Position numbers and translations under genes: made by a program. The notes below the pieces were generated by a model. It worked only from the letters and a program-made list of their open reading frames with translations, did not search any database and was not told where the DNA came from. Positions 25,925 to 34,384 of a DNA stretch of 64,000 nucleotides are shown here, one piece after another (position 1 is the first letter of the stretch; each line of letters begins with the position of its first letter). This stretch comes from Gemmatimonadales bacterium (GTDB taxonomy: Bacteria > Krumholzibacteriota > Krumholzibacteriia > LZORAL124-64-63), in the NCBI GenBank assembly GCA_019038745.1, contig JAHOYV010000068.1, forward strand, positions 1 through 64,000. Direction: 5' to 3'.

Positions 25925-26656
25925 CTAGAAGAACCATTTGGCCATAAATTGGAACACACTTTCTTCCACTGCGTCCACGCCATACTTGTTCGTCCAGGAC
26001 TGATATTCCACGCCAACGAAAAGATTGCCCGGAGCGTCGGCAAAGTTACTCACGTCCAGAAGCAACTGGGGGACAAACAGCAAGTGCGCTTCCTGGTTGT
26101 CACCTTCTGCACCGGCGTAATCCAGAAAGCCGCCAAGCGTCCACTTGGTCTCACCAAGGGTGAAGGGGATATTCCAGCTGGGACTGATTTGGAAGGTGGT
26201 TTCATCCACAATGGTGGGGTCGTCCCGGATGAAGAAGTTCACTGCGAAAAAGCTGAAGTGGGGAATATCCAAGTCCAGACCAAGACCGTACAGATAGGCG
26301 CGATTGCCACAGCCGAAATTCAGTTCAGTAGCCAAGAGCACGTCTTTTACCGGACCAAAGCTCAGATCTGATTTGGAGATTTTTCCAAAGCTGAACCTCG
26401 GATGCCATTCTCCGTAAATCCCGGTATCATCCTCGAAGGGCTGGAACACATCGAAGAAGAGAAAGTTGTCACCGTAGGCCCAACCACTGGCATGTTCCAG
26501 GGTCAAGATTGTAGCATCTTCAGAACTTGCCAATTCATAGCCCGAACCATTAAGGATCGACATTGATGTAGAGGACCAATTGCCGGCCAAAACAGCACTG
26601 GAGCTGATCGCCAACATCAGCATCACGGTCATAAAAATGCGAGTCATTTTTTCCAT
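25925..26656 (-). CDS. Tsx-like nucleoside-specific outer-membrane channel
   Basis: A 243-residue outer-membrane beta-barrel protein. A signal peptide (MTRIFMTVMLMLAISSSAVLAG) is followed by N-W-S-S-T-S-M-S-I-L-N-G and by the W-A-Y-G-D-N-F-L-F-F-D-V pattern typical of the Tsx family. Alternating strands follow, and the protein ends with F-Q-F-M-A-K-W-F-F (terminal Phe, recognised by the BAM complex). Tsx channels pass nucleosides and free bases. AGGAG precedes the ATG by 7 bases. It lies downstream of the BMP binding-protein gene, beyond a terminator hairpin, so it probably has its own promoter or depends on read-through. It gives the outer-membrane step for the purine transporter encoded next to it. 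Confidence 0.82.
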   Translation of the reverse strand: MEKMTRIFMTVMLMLAISSSAVLAGNWSSTSMSILNGSGYELASSEDATILTLEHASGWAYGDNFLFFDVFQPFEDDTGIYGEWHPRFSFGKISKSDLSFGPVKDVLLATELNFGCGNRAYLYGLGLDLDIPHFSFFAVNFFIRDDPTIVDETTFQISPSWNIPFTLGETKWTLGGFLDYAGAEGDNQEAHLLFVPQLLLDVSNFADAPGNLFVGVEYQSWTNKYGVDAVEESVFQFMAKWFF

Positions 26657-26747
26657 TGAAAGCTCCTGCTTCTTTTTAGGTACACACGACTTCCCCTACC
26701 GGAAGAATAATTCAATAGGCGAAATTCTTACAATGGTTATTTACCTT

Positions 26748-26782
26748 AAAAAAGGAGATGAGTTCCCTGAGAGCCCATCTCC
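26748..26782 (-). terminator. Terminator after the BMP binding-protein gene
   Basis: On the minus strand GGAGATG pairs with CATCTCC around a 16-base loop and is followed by TTTTTT. It lies between the BMP gene and the Tsx-like gene, so it would separate or attenuate transcription into the Tsx gene. Confidence 0.75.
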
Positions 26783-26821
26783 ATTATTTCACCCGAAAAC
26801 AGGGTTAATAATAAAAGATCA

Positions 26822-27907
26822 TCATTTCGGAATCTTACCCAATACGCCTTCAACATAATAGTTCATGGCCAGCAGATCATCATCACTTAGTGATTTTCCG
26901 GTCTCTACCACAACCTTGCCGCTTTGATCCTTGATTGGACCCCGAAATGGATGCAGGGAGCCTTCGGCAATCCCTTTTGTGACGGCCTCAACGTGAGCAA
27001 CAACATCCGCAGGAACCGCGGGGTTGATGGGGGCAAGCTCTATGGAACCTTCTTTAATGCCACTCCAAACAGTATCGGACTTCCAAGTGCCGTCCAGAAC
27101 GGTCTGGGTGGTTTTGACATAGAAATCGCCATAAACATGAGTGGCTGCAGTAAGGTGAGACTTGGGGCCATATTTAGACATGTCCGAGTGGTAAGCGATG
27201 GAATAAACGCCTTTTTCCTCCGCAGTCATAATAGGGGCGGTCGAATCGGTATGATGGGTAATAACATCTGCACCCTGAGTGATCAGCGCTTCTGACGCCT
27301 CTCGTTCCTTACCCGGATCAAACCACGAATTAACCCAAATCACCTTGACTTCAACATCAGGATTCACCGATTTGGCCCCGAGGGTAAAGGCGTTGATACC
27401 ACGGATAACTTCGGGGATTGGGAATGCAGCAATATAACCAAGAGTATTGGACTTGGTCATTTCTCCCGCAACGATACCTGTGAGGTAGCGTGCCTCGTAA
27501 AAACGACACATGTAAGTGCCTACGTTTTTTGCGGTCTTGTAGCCGGTGGAATGCTCAAAGCTGATTTTGGGAAACATTTTTGCCACTTTGAGAGTGGGAT
27601 TCATGTAGCCAAATGAGGTGGTAAAAATAAGGCCGTGACCATTTTTGGCAAGATCCCTGATAACTCGCTCAGCCTCGGGGCCTTCGGGGACGCTGTCGAT
27701 ATATTTTGTTACTATCTTATCACCAAGTTTCTTTTCAAGCTCCAGCCTGCCGAGGTCGTGCTGGTAGGTCCACCCGGCATCACCAACGGGACTGACGTAG
27801 ACAAAGCCTACCTTGAGTTTCTCTTCGGCGAATGCCGAAAAAACAAGCCCAGCCACACAGACCAGAAGAATAAAAACTGACATTATTTGCTTTCGAGTGA
27901 TTGCCAT
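26822..27907 (-). CDS. BMP-family nucleoside/purine ABC transporter binding protein
   Basis: A 361-residue periplasmic binding protein of the basic membrane protein (PnrA/Med) family. A signal peptide (hydrophobic residues 9-26, cleavage after AFA) precedes the mature start E-E-K-L-K-V-G-F-V-Y-V-S-P-V-G-D-A-G-W-T, which carries the family G-D-x-G-W loop. Other motifs are I-F-T-T-S-F-G-Y, T-Y-M-C-R-F-Y-E-A-R-Y-L-T-G-I and W-F-D-P-G-K-E. Most members bind nucleosides or purine bases. No lipobox cysteine is seen. It is encoded after the ATPase/permease genes but beyond a terminator, in its own unit with a CRP-type palindrome upstream; this would allow high, separately regulated expression of the binding protein. 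Confidence 0.88.
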   Translation of the reverse strand: MAITRKQIMSVFILLVCVAGLVFSAFAEEKLKVGFVYVSPVGDAGWTYQHDLGRLELEKKLGDKIVTKYIDSVPEGPEAERVIRDLAKNGHGLIFTTSFGYMNPTLKVAKMFPKISFEHSTGYKTAKNVGTYMCRFYEARYLTGIVAGEMTKSNTLGYIAAFPIPEVIRGINAFTLGAKSVNPDVEVKVIWVNSWFDPGKEREASEALITQGADVITHHTDSTAPIMTAEEKGVYSIAYHSDMSKYGPKSHLTAATHVYGDFYVKTTQTVLDGTWKSDTVWSGIKEGSIELAPINPAVPADVVAHVEAVTKGIAEGSLHPFRGPIKDQSGKVVVETGKSLSDDDLLAMNYYVEGVLGKIPK

Positions 27908-27947
27908 TGGCTACTCTCTTTCGAGAAAAAACAATATTACTTGCCTG

Positions 27948-27963
27948 TGTGATATAAATCACA
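27948..27963. promoter_or_regulatory. Perfect CRP/FNR-type palindrome upstream of the BMP gene
   Basis: TGTGA-TATAAA-TCACA, an exact match to the CRP consensus half-sites with 6-base spacing, lies 41 to 56 bases before the BMP start. A possible -10 (TAATAT, minus strand) at 27939-27934 would place the centre about 28 bases upstream of transcription start, overlapping the -35 region. Confidence 0.6.
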
Positions 27964-28067
27964 TCCAAACAATAGGTGAACCCTTGAAATTTATTTTAGA
28001 CCGAAGCGGCGAAGAGATCAAGAGTGTTTACTCAATTGCCAACCGTAGCCCGATGCCTCGACACGGG

Positions 28068-28094
28068 AAAAGAAGGGAGCAATGGCCCTGCTCC
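28068..28094 (-). terminator. Terminator of the xdh-guaD-transporter operon
   Basis: On the minus strand GGGAGCA pairs with TGCTCCC around a 7-base loop and is followed by TTCTTTT. It lies about 30 bases after the second permease gene and before the BMP gene's own promoter region. Confidence 0.75.
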
Positions 28095-28124
28095 CTGCGG
28101 TCGGCTGACATGAATGAACTTCAA

Positions 28125-29060
28125 TCAGGAATGGGGCTGACTCGGGTGGTAAGTAGCACCCAGTGAAGCCGGTGAATTCAAACGTATTGTAGTTGGATCT
28201 CTTGAGATAAATACCAAGACGATAATCGTGGAGATGTAGGGCAACATCGACAGTAGTTGTGAGGGAATCTCGATGCCGAAACCCTGAACATGGAACTGGG
28301 CAACGGTAATGCCCCCGAAGAGATAGGCGCCGATCATGACCCGTGCCGGCCTCCAGGTTGCAAAGACCACCAGAGCCAGCGACACCCAACCCCTACCCGC
28401 AACCATTCCTTCGACCCACATGGGGGTATAGGCAATGCACAGATAAACCCCTCCAAGACCCGCCATTGCTCCGCCAAAGAGAACGGCAATGTATCTGATG
28501 GCGATCACATTATAACCCAGGGCATGAGCGGATTTAGGCGCTTCTCCGATACCCCTCAAGACTAATCCGGCCTTGGTTTTTGACAGGAACCAGGAAACCG
28601 CGGCAAAAAGAAACAGGGAGCAGTAAATGAGGATATCGTGGGAAAACAACAGCTCTCCCATAACTGGAATATCGCTCAGCAAAGGAATGTGAAGTTCAGG
28701 GACACCGGAGAGAGCAACGCTTGTATAGTTCAGACCAAGAAAGGAACTGAGCCCTACTCCAAAGATGGTCAAGGCCAATCCACTGGCAACCTGATTAGCC
28801 ATCAGGCTCAGGGTGAGGAGGGCAAATATCCCGGCCATGAACGCTCCAGCCGCCATCCCGCAGACAACAGCAACAAAAATGCTTCCGGTAGTGGCCATGC
28901 CGATGAAACCACAGATTGCTCCCACAAGCATCATGCCTTCGACACCCAAGTTGAGCACCCCTGATTTTTCAGTGATAAGCTCGCCAAGAGCTGCATAAAC
29001 AAAGGGAGTTCCCGAGGCAATTGCTGCGACAAGTATCTTAATGAAGATATCAAAATCCAT
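28125..29060 (-). CDS. Nucleoside ABC transporter permease (NupQ/YufQ-like)
   Basis: A 311-residue inner-membrane permease of the BPD_transp_2 family, with 8 to 9 hydrophobic segments. Typical family motifs are visible: G-E-L-I-T-E-K-S-G-V-L-N-L-G-V-E-G-M-M near the N-terminus and G-E-A-P-K-S-A-H-A-L-G-Y-N-V in the EAA-like coupling loop. Forms the transport channel with the preceding permease. Its start overlaps the stop of the first permease (TAATG). It is the last gene before the operon terminator. The C-terminal end after R-D-P-T-T-I-R-L is unusually polar but short. Confidence 0.88.
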   Translation of the reverse strand: MDFDIFIKILVAAIASGTPFVYAALGELITEKSGVLNLGVEGMMLVGAICGFIGMATTGSIFVAVVCGMAAGAFMAGIFALLTLSLMANQVASGLALTIFGVGLSSFLGLNYTSVALSGVPELHIPLLSDIPVMGELLFSHDILIYCSLFLFAAVSWFLSKTKAGLVLRGIGEAPKSAHALGYNVIAIRYIAVLFGGAMAGLGGVYLCIAYTPMWVEGMVAGRGWVSLALVVFATWRPARVMIGAYLFGGITVAQFHVQGFGIEIPSQLLSMLPYISTIIVLVFISRDPTTIRLNSPASLGATYHPSQPHS

Positions 29061-30136
29061 TATATTGCCTCCTTCCGGAAACCACTAAAACATACTCGAT
29101 AATCAATAAGAAAGTCCGTCGCCAAGAGGTAAAAGAGCAATAGACCCTGAAAAACACCGGTCACCGCAGCGGGAAGATCAAGGTTCATCTGCCCCGACTC
29201 ACCACCCAGATAGAGAAGGGCCATAAGAAGGCTTGAAAGTAAGATTCCACCAGGATGGAGCCTACCTACAAAAGCCACGATAATTGCAGCATATCCATAT
29301 CCAGGGGATACCGTGGGCAGCAACTGTCCTATGGGGCCGGAGATTTCAAGAACACCCGCAATACCGGCAGCTGTTCCTCCGGACAGCAGACCGATCCAGA
29401 TCAACTTTTTGTACTTGAAGCCCGCATAGGAAGCTGCATTCTTGGCAAGCCCCGCCACCTGAATCTGGTAGCCCGTGAAGCTCTTTTGCAACAATACCCA
29501 ACCAACAATCACCCCGACAACGGCAATCAGAACCCCCAAGTGAAACCGGGTTCCTTCCATGAGAATGGGAAGAAGTGCAGAATCGGAGAAGAGGACCGAC
29601 TGTGGGAAACCGTAGCCATCAGGATCTTTCAGAGGTCCATGCACCAGGAGACCCAAGAGCAGGATAGCCACGTAGTTCAACATCAAGGAGACCAGGATCT
29701 CATTGGCGTTGAAGACTGTTCGTAGAAATGCTGGAATTGAAGCCCACAAAAGGCCTCCTACTGCTCCGGCTACAATCATAAGGGGGAGAATAAAGAAACC
29801 GCTGTTGTCATTGAAAACGATGGCTATATAGCCGCCGAACAGCGCCCCGATGGCCAACTGGCCTTCGGCACCGATATTCCAGATACTTGCTCGAAAGCCC
29901 ACCGCAAGACCGGTTCCGATAAGCATCAGGGGTGCTGCCTTTATAAACAGCTCACCAATCCCGTAGAGATCGTTGACCGGTTCGATAAAAAAGGCGTAAA
30001 AGGCTTCAATGGAGTCTTTGCCGAGGAGACTGAAGATAATTAAACCGCTGAAAAGCATGAGTAGTGCCGCAACCAGGGGCGAAAAATACTTCATGGCCTT
30101 CGACGGTTCTGGGCGTGCTTCTATTTTAAAAAACAT
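29060..30136 (-). CDS. Nucleoside ABC transporter permease (NupP/YufP-like)
   Basis: A 358-residue inner-membrane permease of the same family as its neighbour. About ten hydrophobic segments; the characteristic G-F-R-A-S-I-W-N-I-G-A-E-G-Q-L-A-I-G-A motif is present, as is the coupling-loop region G-L-A-K-N-A-A-S-Y-A-G-F. It heterodimerises with the second permease in NupOPQ/YufOPQ-type guanosine/nucleoside importers. It starts two bases after the ATPase stop, and its stop overlaps the start of the next gene. The family also includes base-specific importers, so the ligand could be guanine, xanthine or a nucleoside. Confidence 0.88.
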   Translation of the reverse strand: MFFKIEARPEPSKAMKYFSPLVAALLMLFSGLIIFSLLGKDSIEAFYAFFIEPVNDLYGIGELFIKAAPLMLIGTGLAVGFRASIWNIGAEGQLAIGALFGGYIAIVFNDNSGFFILPLMIVAGAVGGLLWASIPAFLRTVFNANEILVSLMLNYVAILLLGLLVHGPLKDPDGYGFPQSVLFSDSALLPILMEGTRFHLGVLIAVVGVIVGWVLLQKSFTGYQIQVAGLAKNAASYAGFKYKKLIWIGLLSGGTAAGIAGVLEISGPIGQLLPTVSPGYGYAAIIVAFVGRLHPGGILLSSLLMALLYLGGESGQMNLDLPAAVTGVFQGLLLFYLLATDFLIDYRVCFSGFRKEAI

Positions 30137-30138
30137 GT

Positions 30139-31695
30139 CTATCCTGTTTTTTTGGGGTCTGTAGTGCTCTTGTCTTCAGTTGGACCACCGGGAAACATTC
30201 CGCTCATCCAGAGACCGATGGCTTCTTTGCTGGTTTCATCCACTGTTACCGAAGGAGAAATCCACCCTTCTGCTATAACAACCAGACGATCGCAGATTTC
30301 AAAGAGTTCATCGAGCTCTTCAGACACCACGAGGATTGCTGAACCGTCATTACGAAGATCGATCATGGCCTGGCGAATGATGTTCGCGGCGCCAACATCA
30401 ACCCCCCAGGTCGGCTGGGATACCACCAGCAGTTTGGGGACCTGAAGGATCTCACGGCCGGTGATATATTTTTGAATGTTGCCACCGGAAAGACTGGTTA
30501 TGGGATCCTTTTTGGAGCCGCATTTCACCGCGAAATCAGCAATACATTTTTGGGCGAAATCGGCGGCCCGATCCAACTTGAGCAAGCCCTTGCCCACCAT
30601 TCCGTGACGGTGTGCCGTAAGAATGGCATTATTGGAAAGCGACATTCCGGGCACAGCCCCCCGTCCAAGGCGCTCAGCAGGAACAAACCCCAGCCCCAGA
30701 TCGCGCCTTTGGTCCGGATTCAAATGGCCGACGGGTTTTCCATCGATGGTTATGGACCCTTTATCGTCCGAATAGTGCTCACCGCTGAGAGCGTACAACA
30801 ACTCCTGCTGACCGTTGCCGGAGATACCGGCAATGCCAACGATCTCCCCGCAATTCACTGAAAGATTAATGGATTGAAGATCCGTACCGAACTGATCGTC
30901 TGCTTTTTTGGAGAGGCTGTTGACAGCAAGACATTCCTCCCCGTCCATGACCGGTTTCTCTCTTGAACAGACGGGGAGTTCTTTCCCGATCATCATTCTG
31001 GCAAGGCTGGAAGCCGTTTCATCGGCTGGTGTAGCGTAGCCGGTGACCTTGCCGCCCCGAATAATGGTGGCGCTGTGGCACAACTCCAAAATTTCATCGA
31101 GTTTATGGCTGATATAGAGAATGGAACAGCCCTCTTGCGCGAGGCGACGCAGAGTCTCGAACATCTTACGCACCGCCTGAGGAGTCAGAACCGAAGTAGG
31201 TTCATCCATTATCAGCAACTGGGGCTGCTGCAACAGGCACCTTATGATTTCCACCCTCTGCCGTAGCCCGACCGAGAGCGAATGAACAAGCTGGCCCGGA
31301 TCAAGCGGCAGACCATACTCTTCCGAAACTTTCTTGATCCGCGCCGCCAACGAATCCATTTCCTTGTAATCATCCATCGCCAAAGCAATGTTTTCAGTGA
31401 CGGTCAGGGTTTCAAACAGGGAGAAATGCTGAAACACCATTCCTATGCCCAGTTTTCTGGCATAAGCCGGGTTTTGGATGGTAACCACCTCCCCATCCCA
31501 CATTATCTGACCACGGTCCGGTTTCACCACACCATAAATCGCCTTCATCAGGGTGCTTTTTCCGGCACCATTTTCTCCGAGTACCGCATGGATCTCACCC
31601 GGCGCAATGCTCATGTCGATGGAGTCGTTGGCAATGACCGTCGGATAGACCTTGGTCATCCCTTTAAGCTGCAGACGGGGAGGAATATTACTCAC
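30139..31695 (-). CDS. Nucleoside ABC transporter ATPase, two ABC domains (NupO/YufO-like)
   Basis: A 518-residue tandem ABC ATPase. First domain: Walker A G-E-N-G-A-G-K-S-T near 40-48, signature L-S-V-G-L-R-Q-R-V, Walker B L-L-I-M-D-E-P-T-S. Second domain: a degenerate P-loop G-I-S-G-N-G-Q-Q-E, signature L-S-G-G-N-I-Q-K and L-L-V-V-S-Q-P-T-W-G-V-D, the pattern usual in sugar/nucleoside-type (CUT2-like) ATPases, where the second site is non-canonical. It drives the two adjacent permeases. Its start lies inside the last codons of guaD (8-base overlap), showing tight coupling of guanine deamination and uptake genes. Confidence 0.9.
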   Translation of the reverse strand: MSNIPPRLQLKGMTKVYPTVIANDSIDMSIAPGEIHAVLGENGAGKSTLMKAIYGVVKPDRGQIMWDGEVVTIQNPAYARKLGIGMVFQHFSLFETLTVTENIALAMDDYKEMDSLAARIKKVSEEYGLPLDPGQLVHSLSVGLRQRVEIIRCLLQQPQLLIMDEPTSVLTPQAVRKMFETLRRLAQEGCSILYISHKLDEILELCHSATIIRGGKVTGYATPADETASSLARMMIGKELPVCSREKPVMDGEECLAVNSLSKKADDQFGTDLQSINLSVNCGEIVGIAGISGNGQQELLYALSGEHYSDDKGSITIDGKPVGHLNPDQRRDLGLGFVPAERLGRGAVPGMSLSNNAILTAHRHGMVGKGLLKLDRAADFAQKCIADFAVKCGSKKDPITSLSGGNIQKYITGREILQVPKLLVVSQPTWGVDVGAANIIRQAMIDLRNDGSAILVVSEELDELFEICDRLVVIAEGWISPSVTVDETSKEAIGLWMSGMFPGGPTEDKSTTDPKKTG

Positions 31696-33043
31696 AACTT
31701 CTCCTGAATGTTTTCTCTTTCACAGGCCGTTCATGGACAAGACAGCCATCCACATAAGTGTGGGAGATGCTTCTTTCATCACCGAGAACAATAAGACTGA
31801 ACAAGAGATCAGCTGAATTCTCTGCTCTCTTGAATTGCCTGGTTTGAAGAGGCGTGGCCTGAGGATCCAGCACAACAAAATCGGCCTCTTTGCCAGTATC
31901 GAAGTTTCCAATGAGGTGGTCAAGCGAGAGCGCCCTTGCCCCACCAAGTGTCGCCAGATAAAAAGCATCCCAGGGTGTGAAACGTTGCCCTTGGAGCTGC
32001 ATTACCTTATAGGCTTCGCTCAAGGTTTGAAGCATACTGTAGGTTGTCCCACCGCCGATGTCCGTCGCCATCCCAATCCTGATCTTCTTTTCGCGGGCCT
32101 TCTGCATATCAAACAGACCGCTGCCCAAAAAGAGGTTGGATGTGGGGCAAAAAGAGATTGCCGAATCCGTTTCATGAAGCCGGTCCCACTCCTGCGCCTC
32201 CAGGTGGACACAGTGGGCGAAGATACTGCGGGGACCCGTCAATCCATGGTGATGATACACATCAAAATAGTTGTCCTGCTCCGGAAACAGTTTTTTGACC
32301 CACTCTATTTCTTCAAGATTCTCCGAGAGGTGGGTCTGGATATAGGCGTCGGGGAACTCCTGCTTCAGCTTCCCTGCCATCTCCAACTGCTCTGGTGTTG
32401 ATGTGGGCGCAAATCTGGGAGTGATAGCATAGAGGAGCCGTCCTCGTTTGTGGTATTTCTCAATCAGCGCCTTGCTTTCACAATAACTGGATTTCGGACT
32501 ATCGAGCAACTCTTGCGGGGCATTCCTGTCCATCATCACCTTGCCGGCGATGACGCGCATATTGATTTGTTCCGCCGCCTCAAACAGGGCGACTACGGAT
32601 CGGGGATGAACAGAGCAGAAAACCGAGGCCGTGGTGGTGCCGTTCCGCAGAAGCTGGTCTATGAAAAAATCCGCCATTTCAGTGGCGTGAGCTGCGTCAT
32701 GGAACTGTTTTTCAGCGGGGAAGGCATGGTTTTCCAGCCATTGCAGCAATTGTTCACCATAGGAGCCCACAATTTCCGCCTGGGGAAAGTGAAGATGGGT
32801 GTCAACGAATCCCGGGACTATCAGTTTATCCCGATGATGATGATGGAGGAGGCAATTCGCTGGAATTATTTCCTGCCCCTTATTCCAGTCACCAAACCAT
32901 TCAATACGCCCTTCCTTGATCAGAAGAAGACCATCTTCGTGGTGGCGAATGTTTTCTTCAATTAGAGAGGCATTGTCACACACGGCGGCGACATCAAGAA
33001 AACGACCCCTTATGGCGACTAGGGCGTGGTGGGTATCTGTCAT
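31688..33043 (-). CDS. guaD: Guanine deaminase
   Basis: About 451 residues, amidohydrolase superfamily, converting guanine to xanthine and ammonia with one zinc ion. The sequence closely follows E. coli GuaD as I remember it: D-G-L-L-L-I-K-E-G-R-I-E-W-F-G, the metal motif P-G-F-V-D-T-H-L-H-F-P-Q (His83, His85), R-N-G-T-T-T-A, A-I-T-P-R-F-A-P-T-S-T-P-E-Q, H-L-S-E-N, F-A-H-C-V-H-L and M-A-T-D-I-G-G-G-T. The ATG chosen overlaps the XdhC stop (ATGA); the longer upstream frame has no support. It supplies xanthine to the XdhABC encoded just upstream in the same operon. Confidence 0.95.
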   Translation of the reverse strand: MTDTHHALVAIRGRFLDVAAVCDNASLIEENIRHHEDGLLLIKEGRIEWFGDWNKGQEIIPANCLLHHHHRDKLIVPGFVDTHLHFPQAEIVGSYGEQLLQWLENHAFPAEKQFHDAAHATEMADFFIDQLLRNGTTTASVFCSVHPRSVVALFEAAEQINMRVIAGKVMMDRNAPQELLDSPKSSYCESKALIEKYHKRGRLLYAITPRFAPTSTPEQLEMAGKLKQEFPDAYIQTHLSENLEEIEWVKKLFPEQDNYFDVYHHHGLTGPRSIFAHCVHLEAQEWDRLHETDSAISFCPTSNLFLGSGLFDMQKAREKKIRIGMATDIGGGTTYSMLQTLSEAYKVMQLQGQRFTPWDAFYLATLGGARALSLDHLIGNFDTGKEADFVVLDPQATPLQTRQFKRAENSADLLFSLIVLGDERSISHTYVDGCLVHERPVKEKTFRRSCE

Positions 33044-33507
33044 TTCTTGGCAGCTGTTTTCACAGCATTGACAATGGTCTGGTATCCGGTGCAGCGACAA
33101 AGATTGCCGGCATGGGCCTTCCTAATCTCCTCGCTGGACAGATCCTCGACAGTGTTTTTTTCAAGAAACGCGGTGCTGCTCATGATGAGGCCGGGAGTAC
33201 AGAAACCGCACTGAACAGCCCCCTCTTCTACGTAGGCATCCTGCACCGCTGTGAGCTTACCGTCCTTACATTCCCCTTCAACCGTGCGGATTTCCTTGTT
33301 GGCCGCCCAAACAGCCAGGTACAGACAGGAATCGAGGGGGGTGCCGTTCACCAGCACCGTGCAGGCTCCACATTCACCAACCCCACAGCCCTGTTTGACA
33401 CTGGTGTAGCCCAGTTCACGCAGCACATCCATGAGCGATTTGCGAACATCCACGTCCATTTCGTAACTCTTGGCATTAATACTAAATTTGACGTTCATGC
33501 TCTTCAT
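33040..33507 (-). CDS. xdhC: Xanthine dehydrogenase iron-sulfur subunit
   Basis: A 155-residue protein with the two [2Fe-2S] domains of xanthine dehydrogenase-type hydroxylases. Plant-type cluster ligands are Cys41, Cys46, Cys49 and Cys61 (G-C-G-V-G-E-C-G-A-C-T-V); the second, helical domain has V-Q-C-G-F-C-T-P-G-L and N-L-C-R-C-T-G-Y. It passes electrons from the Mo subunit to the FAD subunit. The start chosen overlaps the XdhB stop (TGATG); 32 upstream codons in frame fall within xdhB. Length matches E. coli XdhC (159). Confidence 0.92.
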   Translation of the reverse strand: MKSMNVKFSINAKSYEMDVDVRKSLMDVLRELGYTSVKQGCGVGECGACTVLVNGTPLDSCLYLAVWAANKEIRTVEGECKDGKLTAVQDAYVEEGAVQCGFCTPGLIMSSTAFLEKNTVEDLSSEEIRKAHAGNLCRCTGYQTIVNAVKTAAKK

Positions 33508-34382
33508 CACTGCGCAACCCCCTGACTTTTCACGGCCCGGCGGATTTCCTTTTTTGCCAGGGTCTTGATGATATGGAGACGGAACTCCTTGCTTGCCCGC
33601 CAAGAGGTTCGTGGCGCCACATCCTTCTCCAGTTCGTCGGCCATGATCTCCAGGTTCTCTTCACTGAAAACCTCTCCAACCATAACCTGCTCGGCATTTC
33701 GGCAGCGGATCGGAGTGGGTGCCGCAACGGTGAAAGCCAGTTTCATGGTCGTGATTTTCTCTCCTGCCATCTGCAGCGCCACCCCGCAACCGATGGTGGC
33801 AATGTCCATGGCTCCGCGCATGGCATATTTCCGGTAACAGGCAGAGAATCCTGTGTAATTTTCCGGCCGAACCAAAAAACTGGTGAGAATATCACCCTGC
33901 TTTAGAATTGTGCGCCCGGGCCCCGTGTGAAAGCCGTTGATGGACTCAATCCGTTGTCCCCCGACACCCTCCACAACCAGATCAAACTCATATACCAGCG
34001 CGGCGCAGGCACTGTCCGCACTGACTGCACCATTGCAGATATTACCGCCCATGGTGGCGCAATTTCTCACCTGGGGTCCGCCGATGGTGGCCAGGGATTC
34101 CGCAACCATGGGGAGATGTTTTTGCACAAGCTCATTTTCGATGATGTCACTACAGCAGGCAAGGGCACCGATAGTAATATTACCTTTCTCGTCCATTCTG
34201 ATTTCCCGTAGCTCATCCAGGTCGTTGATGTCGACAACGCGGCCATAATCACTGTTGCCCCCATGCAGTCGCACCAGGACATCAGTACCCCCGGCGAGAA
34301 TCCTGGCCGTCGCGTCTTTACTCAAGGCCTGAATGGCATCGGCGACATTGCTTGCCTGGTGATATTCTTCAATTGGAAACAT
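33507..34382 (-). CDS. xdhB: Xanthine dehydrogenase FAD-binding subunit
   Basis: A 291-residue FAD subunit, like E. coli XdhB (292). The FAD-binding motif R-I-L-A-G-G-T-D-V-L-V lies at about 27-37 and T-I-G-G-P-Q-V-R-N-C-A-T-M-G-G-N-I at about 102-118, both as in the CO dehydrogenase flavoprotein family. The C-terminal domain has the R-x-x-A-E-Q-V-M pattern and a last A-S-K-E-F-R-L-H motif. It transfers electrons to NAD+ or another acceptor. Two bases separate it from xdhA, and its stop overlaps the xdhC start. Confidence 0.92.
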   Translation of the reverse strand: MFPIEEYHQASNVADAIQALSKDATARILAGGTDVLVRLHGGNSDYGRVVDINDLDELREIRMDEKGNITIGALACCSDIIENELVQKHLPMVAESLATIGGPQVRNCATMGGNICNGAVSADSACAALVYEFDLVVEGVGGQRIESINGFHTGPGRTILKQGDILTSFLVRPENYTGFSACYRKYAMRGAMDIATIGCGVALQMAGEKITTMKLAFTVAAPTPIRCRNAEQVMVGEVFSEENLEIMADELEKDVAPRTSWRASKEFRLHIIKTLAKKEIRRAVKSQGVAQ

Positions 34383-34384
34383 TT

